Part shown: positions 23,701 to 29,017 of the stretch, piece after piece
Layout of the letters: each line of letters opens with the position of its first letter
Position numbering within the stretch: the stretch's first letter is position 1
NCBI GenBank assembly: GCA_036518955.1
Contig: DATDMG010000480.1
Location: forward strand, 1 to 29,017
Source of the DNA: DATDMG01 sp036518955
GTDB taxonomy: Bacteria > Actinomycetota > Actinomycetes > Actinomycetales > Kineosporiaceae
Direction of reading: 5' to 3'
Length of the DNA stretch: 29,017 nucleotides
Notes under the pieces: generated by a model
What the model saw: only the letters and a program-made list of their open reading frames with translations
Told to the model about the DNA's origin: nothing
Database searches by the model: none
Made by a program: the position numbers and the translations under genes

Positions 23701-26700
23701 ATCCGCCCGCCCTGCAGACCGAAGCGGGTGAGATCCTCCAGCCGCTGCACGGCGCCGAACGGGGTGGCCGTCAACGGCTGTCCGCCCGCCTCCCGCAGCG
23801 GCAGCAAGGACAGGAAGTTGGGGCGCAGGCGGCGCCGTCCGGCGAAGTCCAGCAGTTCTCCCGCCGCCCCGGCGAAGGATTCCTCCGGCCCGGCGTAGCT
23901 CCAGGCGAACAGGATGCCGTCCCGCACGGAAACGTGGAAGTACCCCTCCCGGCGCCCACGCAGCAGCAGCATCGGGGCGATGTCCCGCCCGGCGAGCCCG
24001 CCCTCCTTGCCGTACCTGCTCTCGAGCTCGTCCACGACGCGCGCCAGCTCCGGGTACGCCGGCAGGGCCCGCTTCACCAGCAGCACCGGTCCGTCCTGGA
24101 CGCCGTCCACCGAACCGACCCGCGTCCCCGTCGCCGCCCCCGTGGCCAGGTCCGTGGCCAGGTCCGTGGCTCGGCCCGTGGCTCGGCCCGGGGCTCGGCC
24201 CGGGGCCGGCGCGGACGGCTGGCAGTCCGGCTCCTCCGCGGCCGCCCCGGCAACCCCGGCCGACGCGAGGCGCCGGTCGGCCCCGGGAAAGCGCCGCATC
24301 AGCTCGACGGTCAGCTCGTCAAGGGTCGGGTGGTCGAACAGCAACGTCTTCGGCAGCGGGCCGAGCAGACGCTCGAGCGCGCTGACCGTGCGCAGCATGT
24401 CGAAGGAGGTGAACCCGCCGTCGGTGAAGCTCCCTCCCGCCGGCACGGGGTGGCCGACCGCCGACTCCACGACCGCGCGGACCAGCTCGGCCGGGACGGA
24501 CTCCGGAACGGCCGGGACCGCCGGGGCTCCGGACGCCGATCCGCGCACCTGGCGCACGACCGCCTGGGTCAGTCCGCCGATGGTGTCGTGCTCGTACAGG
24601 TCGGCGGCCTTCAGGTCGACCCCGAACGTCCGGTTCAGGGTGCGGACCAGCTCCATCCGGAAGATCGAGTCCAGCCCCAGGCCGGACAGCGAGAGGTCGT
24701 CGTCCAGGTCGTCGACGGAACCGCCGAGGACCGCCGCCAAGCCGGCCCGGATGTGCGATGCCGGGTCGGGGACGGCGGCGCGCCCCGGTCGGGGCGTGCT
24801 CCCGGCCGCCGGCCGCCCCGCCGTGGCCGGCCGGCCGTCCACCGCCGGCCGGCCGTCCACCGCCGGCTCCGCGGCCGGCACCGACGCGGCAGGGAGCGCC
24901 GGCTGCGCGGCGATCCCGGACCAGCGCGACCGGACCGGTCCGAGCACGACCTTCGGCCGGCCGTTCGCCGTCGCGGACGGCGCCCGGTCAGGGGCCGGCT
25001 GCTCCGGCGGCCGGATCTGGGAGGTCTGCGGCGCGTCCATCGGGGCCTCCTCGGCACGGGGGTCGTCGGTCGGGGCGACGTCGGGAAGGTCGTCGAACCA
25101 GAAGGTGGTGCGGGCGAACGGGAAGCTCGGCAGGCCGCCGAGCCGCCGGGGCGGGACCGACCACGTCGCCGCCCAGTCGACCGGCTCGCCCGACACCCAG
25201 GCACCGACCAGGAGGTGCACCCGCGCGGGGAACGGGACGTCGTCGAACGACGGCGGGCGCGACCCACGGATGCGTCCGCGGACGACGCCCCGCGGCACGT
25301 CGGGACCCGTCGAGCCGTCGGCCGCGGCGCGGAGCAGCCGGACCGCCTCGTCGACGTCGCTGACGACGATTCCGAGCCGGTGCGGCAGCGCCTCCCGTCC
25401 GGTCTGCAGGGTGCGGGCCACCCGGTCGAGCCGCACGCCCGGGTGGTCGGTGAGCCAGCGGGCGAGCGCGCCCGCGTACCGCGCGAGGGCCTCGGCGGTG
25501 GGGGCAGACAGCGGCACCGGGTGGGGACCGCGATCCGCCGCGCCGGCCTCGTCCCCGTCGACCGGGACGTCGACCCGGACGTCGACCGGGACGTCGACGA
25601 CGACGTGCGCGTTCGTCCCACCGAACCCGAACGAGCTGACGGCGGCCCGGCGCAGCGGGCTCCCGTCGGGGCCGGGGAGCGGCGTCCACTCCTGCAGGGC
25701 CCGACCGAGCCGGAACGGGGTGCCGTCGAGCACGAGGTAAGGGTTGGGCTGGTCGAGGTGCAGGCTCGGTGGCAGCTGCCCGTGCCGGCCGGCGAGCAGC
25801 ACCTTGAGCACACCGGCCAGCCCGGCGGCCGGCTCGGTGTGCCCGATCACGGACTTCACCGTGCCGACCGTCACCCAGGGCTCGCCGGCCCCGGCCGCCC
25901 CGAGTTCGGCGAAGGCCCGCTTGAGGCCCTCGATCTCGATCGGGTCGCCGAGCCGGGTGCCCGTGCCGTGAGCCTCGACGTACGACACGGTCCGCGGGTC
26001 GATCCCGCCACGTCGGAAGGCCTCGACGATCACCCGGGCCTGGGCCGCCGGGTTGGGCGCGGTGAGCGAACTCGCCCGACCGCCGTGGTTGACGGCGCTG
26101 CCCCGCACGATCCCGTGGACGGTGTCGCCGTCCGCGATGGCCCGGTCCAGGGGCTTGAGCAGCATCGCGACGACGGCCTCGCCGCGGCCGTACCCGTCGG
26201 CCCGGGCCGAGAACGCCTTGCAGCGCCCGTCGGCCGCCAGCATCCCGGACCGGTCGAACGCGACGAACAACCCCGGCGACAGCAGCAGGTTGACGCCGCC
26301 CACGACCGCGGCGTCGCACTCGCCGAACTCCAGCGCCTGCACGGCGCGGTGCAGCGCCACGAGGGAACTCGAGCACGCCGTGTCGACCGCCTCGCTGGGA
26401 CCGCGCAGGTCGAGCCGGTAGGAGACCCGGTTCGCCAGCACGCAGTGCGCCACCCCGCTCGCCGTGTGCGCCTCGACCGGCACCTGGTGACGGTGCAGCA
26501 GGTCGTCGTAATCGCAGGCGGACACGCCGACGAACAGCCCGGTCGCCGTGCCCGCCAGCTCGGACGGCGCGTGCCCGGAGTCCTCCACGGCACGCCACAC
26601 GGTCTGCAGGAACAGCCGCTGCTGCGGGTCCATGAGCATCGCCTCGCGCGCCGATACCCCGAACAGCCGGGCGTCGAAGCTGCGGACGTCGTCGAGGAAC

Positions 26701-28907
26701 CCCCCGCACACTCCCGCCGTCGCCGGGTCGGCGAGCAGGTCGACCCGGTCCCGCGGCACGGGCCCGATGAGGTCGTCGCCCGCGGCGAGGTGCGTCCAGA
26801 ACTCGTCCAGGTCACGGCTTCCCGGCACCAGGGCGGCCATGCCGACGACGGCCACCGGCCCGCGGCCCGCCGGCACCCCGGCGGCGGCGACCGCTGGGAC
26901 GACGTGCTCGACCACCCTGACCGGCTCGGGGGCGCCCGGCTCGGGTCTGACCGGCTCGGGGGCGCCCGGCATGGCGGAGCGGTGGGGCCGCAGGACCGCC
27001 GACACAGCGGCGGTGTGGTGATCGACCAGGTGATCGGCGAAGTCGGCCAGGTTCGTGCACTCGAAGAGCACGGTCGGCAGCAGGTCGAGCCCGTACCGCT
27101 GATTGCACCGCCCGACCAGGTCGGTCAGCGAGATCGAATCGAACCCGGTCTCCATCAGGTCGGCGTCGAGGTCGATGTGACGAGGTTCGACGAGCAGGAA
27201 CTCGGCGGCCACCTCGCGCAGCTCCGCCTCGACCAGCGGCCGCAGGTCGGCGTCGCCCGGCGCCGACGCGCCGTCGGGCCCGCGGGTGGCCGTCGGAGCC
27301 ACGACGTCCGCGACCGGCGCCACCGGCGAGACCGGCGCGGCCACGACGTCCGCGACCGGCGCGACCGGCGAGACCGGCGCGGCCACGACGGCCACCGTGT
27401 CAGCCCCCACCCGCCCGGCCACCCGCAGGGACCGGTCGAACGCCGCGAGTCCCTCGGCGGTGGGCAGCGGCACGCTGCCCCAGCGGCGGGCGAACAACTC
27501 TCGGCTGCTCGGGCCCACGGTCATCCCGCCGTCGGCCCACAGCGGCCAGCAGATCGACAGGGTGCGTCCGCTGCGGTCGCGGCCGACCCGCCGGTTGCGC
27601 TCGGCGGCGAAGGCGTCGAGGAACGCGTTCGCATAGGCGTAGTCAGCCTGACCGAGGTTGCCGGTCAGGGCCGCGATCGACGAGAACACCACGAACGCGT
27701 CGAGGGGTTCGCCCGCGGTCGCCCGGTCGAGGTGGACGGCGCCGTGCACCTTGGGCCGCAGCACCGCGCGGACGTCGTCCGGGGTCTTCGCCACCGCCCG
27801 CCGGTCGCGGGTCACTCCGGCGGCGTGCAGCACTCCGGTGACCGGCCCGTACGCCGCCCGCACCCGGGCGACGAGGGCCTCCACCTGCGCGGCGTCCCCG
27901 ACGTCGGCCCGCTCGTGGACCACGCGGCCGCCGGGGGCGGCCAGCGCGGCCAGGGCGGCGCGCGCGGCATCGCCCGGGGACGACCGGCCGACGAGCACCA
28001 CGGTGGACCCGTCCCGGCTCAGGTGCCCGGCGAACACCCGGCCGAGGCCGCCCGTACCGCCGCTGACCAGCCACACGCCGGGCTCCGGCAGCTCGCCGTG
28101 GGGTACCCGGTCGACCGCCTCGGCGGGCACCTCGCACGGCAGCAGGGCCCGGACGCTCCACTCGCCACCCGCGCCGCACCGCACCTCGCGAACCCGGTCG
28201 TCGGCCGCGGCGCCCGGGTCCAGCCGGTCCAGCCGGTCCAGCTCGCCCAGCAGGAGGTCGGCGACGTCGGGCACCCCTTCGGGGTAGGCCACGGTCGCCG
28301 CCGTGAAGGCGCTGTGCTCCTGGGCGAGGCTGCGCAGGACACCACCGAGCGCGGCCCGGGCAGGCCGCGGGCCGGCGGCCGGCACGGGCGTGCCCACGAC
28401 GACCCGCAGGGCGACGCGTGCCGCCCGGGCGAGCAGACGCGACGCGGTCCACAGCAGCGGGTGCACGCAGGCTTCCAGTTCGGCGTCGGTCCCGGCGTCC
28501 GTCCCGGTGGCGGGGACCGCGAAGACCAGCGCCCGGGGGAGGCCGTCGGTTCCGGCCAGGTCGGCGACCAGACGGGCAGCGTCGGCCGGGCTGGTGGGAC
28601 GCACCGTGGCGACGTCGTCGGGGGACCAGCGATACGCATCGTCGAACGCGACGCGCACGCACCGGTTCCCCCGTCGCACCACCCGTCCGGCGACGTCGGC
28701 CGCGACCTCGGGGTCACCGAGCACCAGGATCGTGCCCGCCGCAGGCACGCCGGTGGGGACGTCGTCCACGGCAGCTGTCACCCAGCCCGGCCGGAGCAGC
28801 GACACCTGCACCGGCCCGGGGTCCTCCGGCCGCTGCGGCGCCGGCCCGGTGGACGCCGCGGCAGCCGCCGGGACCGCCGGGACCGCCGGGACGGTGACCG
28901 GAGCCAC
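20751..28907 (-). CDS. lnmJ: LnmJ-like trans-AT polyketide synthase, 5'-truncated (KR-ACP-KS-ACP-ACP-DUF-SH-TE)
   Basis: 2718 codons visible; the true N-terminus is lost at the contig junction. Domains by residue: KR 30-510 (GGTGGLG 283-289, Ser410, Tyr423, Lys386); ACP 555-635 (Ser591 in GFDSIS); KS 684-1105, fully active type (Cys845 in DTACSSS, His980, Lys1018, His1023); post-KS linker ending SFPFARTTFWF; ACP 1383-1455 (Ser1414 in GLDSIF); variant ACP 1470-1540 (Ser1501 in GFTSFDML); DUF 1605-1922, resembling the C-terminal GNAT-like domain of phosphatidylglycerol lysyltransferases; SH 1990-2365, a PLP cysteine-lyase domain with Lys2208 (SLTKNFSVTSGG), Asp2171-Ala-Thr-Arg and TNAGGGLPV; thioesterase 2425-2680 (Ser2512 in GASFGG, Asp2625, His2653). 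No acyltransferase domain is present, so malonyl must be loaded in trans. The terminal DUF-SH-TE set is diagnostic for the leinamycin family: the SH domain cleaves a C-S bond of a cysteine-derived adduct to leave a thiol on the chain, and TE releases it. None of the ACPs has the Trp that often marks beta-branching acceptors. Confidence 0.9.
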   Translation of the reverse strand: MAPVTVPAVPAVPAAAAASTGPAPQRPEDPGPVQVSLLRPGWVTAAVDDVPTGVPAAGTILVLGDPEVAADVAGRVVRRGNRCVRVAFDDAYRWSPDDVATVRPTSPADAARLVADLAGTDGLPRALVFAVPATGTDAGTDAELEACVHPLLWTASRLLARAARVALRVVVGTPVPAAGPRPARAALGGVLRSLAQEHSAFTAATVAYPEGVPDVADLLLGELDRLDRLDPGAAADDRVREVRCGAGGEWSVRALLPCEVPAEAVDRVPHGELPEPGVWLVSGGTGGLGRVFAGHLSRDGSTVVLVGRSSPGDAARAALAALAAPGGRVVHERADVGDAAQVEALVARVRAAYGPVTGVLHAAGVTRDRRAVAKTPDDVRAVLRPKVHGAVHLDRATAGEPLDAFVVFSSIAALTGNLGQADYAYANAFLDAFAAERNRRVGRDRSGRTLSICWPLWADGGMTVGPSSRELFARRWGSVPLPTAEGLAAFDRSLRVAGRVGADTVAVVAAPVSPVAPVADVVAAPVSPVAPVADVVAPTATRGPDGASAPGDADLRPLVEAELREVAAEFLLVEPRHIDLDADLMETGFDSISLTDLVGRCNQRYGLDLLPTVLFECTNLADFADHLVDHHTAAVSAVLRPHRSAMPGAPEPVRPEPGAPEPVRVVEHVVPAVAAAGVPAGRGPVAVVGMAALVPGSRDLDEFWTHLAAGDDLIGPVPRDRVDLLADPATAGVCGGFLDDVRSFDARLFGVSAREAMLMDPQQRLFLQTVWRAVEDSGHAPSELAGTATGLFVGVSACDYDDLLHRHQVPVEAHTASGVAHCVLANRVSYRLDLRGPSEAVDTACSSSLVALHRAVQALEFGECDAAVVGGVNLLLSPGLFVAFDRSGMLAADGRCKAFSARADGYGRGEAVVAMLLKPLDRAIADGDTVHGIVRGSAVNHGGRASSLTAPNPAAQARVIVEAFRRGGIDPRTVSYVEAHGTGTRLGDPIEIEGLKRAFAELGAAGAGEPWVTVGTVKSVIGHTEPAAGLAGVLKVLLAGRHGQLPPSLHLDQPNPYLVLDGTPFRLGRALQEWTPLPGPDGSPLRRAAVSSFGFGGTNAHVVVDVPVDVRVDVPVDGDEAGAADRGPHPVPLSAPTAEALARYAGALARWLTDHPGVRLDRVARTLQTGREALPHRLGIVVSDVDEAVRLLRAAADGSTGPDVPRGVVRGRIRGSRPPSFDDVPFPARVHLLVGAWVSGEPVDWAATWSVPPRRLGGLPSFPFARTTFWFDDLPDVAPTDDPRAEEAPMDAPQTSQIRPPEQPAPDRAPSATANGRPKVVLGPVRSRWSGIAAQPALPAASVPAAEPAVDGRPAVDGRPATAGRPAAGSTPRPGRAAVPDPASHIRAGLAAVLGGSVDDLDDDLSLSGLGLDSIFRMELVRTLNRTFGVDLKAADLYEHDTIGGLTQAVVRQVRGSASGAPAVPAVPESVPAELVRAVVESAVGHPVPAGGSFTDGGFTSFDMLRTVSALERLLGPLPKTLLFDHPTLDELTVELMRRFPGADRRLASAGVAGAAAEEPDCQPSAPAPGRAPGRATGRATDLATDLATGAATGTRVGSVDGVQDGPVLLVKRALPAYPELARVVDELESRYGKEGGLAGRDIAPMLLLRGRREGYFHVSVRDGILFAWSYAGPEESFAGAAGELLDFAGRRRLRPNFLSLLPLREAGGQPLTATPFGAVQRLEDLTRFGLQGGRMSRLRYMVSRFERGGSARTVEYRSGADRVTDQQLATMIDNWTGTKQMVNPYVAVVREEIRAGTLDRRHRLFLTWLDDELANAIIVTRIPSEPGHLLDLEFYPPGAPLGGLEFAIVRIMEALRDEGDRMFSFGASFGVTVTRSPNAAPEAERDLEQLRSVGIFGTGNFQFKNKFRTKNLPIYLCQPDGPDRTPVTDVILMIAHPDLLDPVDPVLTAEPDAVTDPTPVPASAPVPVADTVPGQAPPAAAGGPEPAPGRWGALVVAHDHNALAVPHHAVDIDLVTDSWAELDSPAVRARSVALLDLVGGGDGPGADAQMPPWLPFDHGFLTASGRAAEALLARCWPGRRGTVVHNGLFPTWLAALAAQGFEAESAGRSPGSGDVDLDRLDTLLRAPGAHVAFVCVELATNAGGGLPVTAEQLARVRRLTRPHGVPLVLDATRVVDNVLAARPGPDPWAEVSRLLATADAVTMSLTKNFSVTSGGLLATRDHSLAAAVRAHRAGQAHELPLLARRQAAAALADTTAVTAAVRARVAAVAALRHELAAAGAPVLPDGAHCVLLDTGRLERFEGFAQPVPAFLAWVLAETGVRGAPHLADTPDLARAVRFAVPVGLDARRAADAGRRIARLLRSGPPPRDLVTAGPVAAAAEAVYRPAEQVPDDVAAALREPSAPGDETAAVLRAHCPRVRRDVVQVSGAAIETFGAGTGPTLVLLPPFNIGAGLFCGQFAGLADRFRLVAVHHPGVGASDGSPDSLDALADLVHGAVGQLGCDGPVHVAGASFGGLVGLSYVLRHPHQAASLTLIGSSFKIGNRMGEINRLETVAGQDFDAVVTGSASARMTAERAHWQGLLLRCESMDPRIGLRYLDVFAARPDLRSRLPEVAVPTLIVQGRFDTVIPAKTAHLLHGLIPDARYLELADAGHFPSLTHAEDVNEAMAQFVTAVAGGPANRPADVPTDAAAHVQAEVDAVPAGGSVRAGEPVLVGRSR
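24141..24209 (-). repeat. 12-bp tandem repeats in the ACP-DUF linker of the PKS
   Basis: Nearly six units of CGTGGCCAGGTC / CGTGGCTCGGCC / CGGGGCTCGGCC type (plus strand), encoding a 4-residue repeat of the form GRAT / DLAT (residues about 1567-1590). It is a flexible linker between the third ACP and the DUF domain and probably arose by slippage. Confidence 0.8.
24829..24864 (-). repeat. 18-bp direct repeat in the KS-ACP linker of the PKS
   Basis: Two identical copies of GGCCGGCCGTCCACCGCC, encoding a duplicated six-residue unit (AVDGRP) in the Ala/Pro-rich linker before the second ACP. Confidence 0.85.
26917..26970 (-). repeat. 24-bp direct repeat in the ACP-KS linker of the PKS
   Basis: Two identical 24-bp copies (26917-26940 and 26947-26970) separated by 6 nt, encoding PGAPEPVR twice in the linker between the first ACP and the KS. 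Confidence 0.85.
27301..27384 (-). repeat. 42-bp tandem repeat in the KR-ACP linker of the PKS
   Basis: Two 42-bp units differing at one base (position 27321 versus 27363), encoding a 14-residue unit containing VAAPVSPVAPVADV twice. Such an exact repeat is recent; copy number may vary between strains. Confidence 0.9.
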
Positions 28908-28927
28908 CTCGAGCCCGTGATGCCGTC

Positions 28928-29017
28928 CGCATTTACTCCCGGTGTAATGGATCCGTTGGGCAGAGCGAAGTTGGGGTGGTTGAAGATGTTGAAAAACTCG
29001 GCGCGGAATTGCAGGTT
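28928..29017 (-). CDS. Foreign fragment: TonB-dependent (Oar-like) receptor piece, probable assembly chimera
   Basis: The last 90 bases have clearly lower GC than the rest. Read on the minus strand in the frame beginning at 29017, they give 30 codons without a stop, including LQFRAEFFNIFNHPNFALPN. LQFRAEFFNIFNHPNF is a very conserved near-C-terminal motif of the large carboxypeptidase-regulatory-like/Oar-type TonB-dependent outer-membrane receptors abundant in Acidobacteria. Gram-positive actinobacteria have no such receptors. The frame differs from that of the PKS, and the switch lies at about 28908-28928. This is most simply a mis-joined metagenomic contig end, not a gene of this organism. 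Confidence 0.8.

Noticed and set aside
25000..25600. Acyltransferase domain after the KS of the PKS
   Set aside because: The roughly 180 residues after the KS form a linker ending in SFPFARTTFWF. No GHSxG or other AT motif is present, so the module is AT-less.
27378..28820. Complete N-terminal module of the PKS starting at GTG 28907
   Set aside because: The frame opens directly at a KR structural subdomain, without any KS before it and without a ribosome site. It is a truncation at the chimeric junction, not a natural start.

Overview
This is a very GC-rich, densely coded window from an actinobacterium, probably a Streptomyces-like actinomycete; the genus cannot be read from the sequence. 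The signs are GTG starts, frequent 4-nt GTGA/ATGA overlaps between genes, TANNNT boxes placed for leaderless transcription, and a mycothiol-deacetylase-type PIG-L protein. No rRNA, tRNA, CRISPR array or intact insertion sequence was found.

Layout. 1-3557: a secreted trypsin-like protease and a pRiA4b ORF-3-like protein, probably flanking genome. 3558-4301: no confident gene. 4302-5099: a Crp/Fnr-family regulator. 5144-5511: the remnant of an oligopeptide ABC-transporter binding protein. 5612-9300 (minus): a coupled operon of a 318-aa protein made of two tandem homologous halves, a PHBH-type flavoprotein and an AMP-forming ligase. 9460-11291 (plus): PIG-L deacetylase, DUF1697 and VOC proteins, closed by a perfect 30-bp palindrome. 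11478-16547 (plus): two more AMP-forming ligases, a DUF3224 protein, a 25-codon peptide gene missed by normal ORF length cut-offs, and an RRE(PqqD-like)-M50 membrane metallopeptidase. 16551-28907 (minus): a polyketide operon.

The polyketide operon is the core. In transcription order it encodes a 5'-truncated trans-AT PKS (KR-ACP-KS-ACP-ACP-DUF-SH-TE), a LnmK-like bifunctional acyltransferase/decarboxylase, an ACP, an HMG-CoA-synthase-like enzyme, a second ACP, and a ketosynthase whose active-site Cys is replaced by Ser. The order PKS-LnmK-ACP-HMGS is that of lnmJ-K-L-M in the leinamycin cluster. The embedded PLP-dependent cysteine lyase (SH) domain is the hallmark of leinamycin-family assembly lines, which put a sulfur on the polyketide. 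The LnmK/HMGS cassette makes an alkyl branch at a beta-keto position. Unlike the leinamycin cassette as I know it, this one also has a decarboxylase-type KS with its own ACP, so two branch donors may be possible. The Crp/Fnr regulator may be the counterpart of LnmO.

The operons between regulator and PKS (three related ligases, a flavoprotein, the duplicated protein, and the peptide with its RRE-protease) are not part of the leinamycin pathway as I know it, and may be tailoring or a second, RiPP-like system. A 15-nt motif, identical at 14 positions, lies 79-80 nt upstream of the first ligase start and of the peptide start, suggesting co-regulation.

Caution: the last ~90 bases have much lower GC and encode, on the minus strand, a fragment typical of acidobacterial TonB-dependent (Oar-like) receptors, in a different frame from the PKS. 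This looks like a chimeric contig end, so the PKS N-terminus is missing and nothing beyond about 28910 should be trusted as linked.
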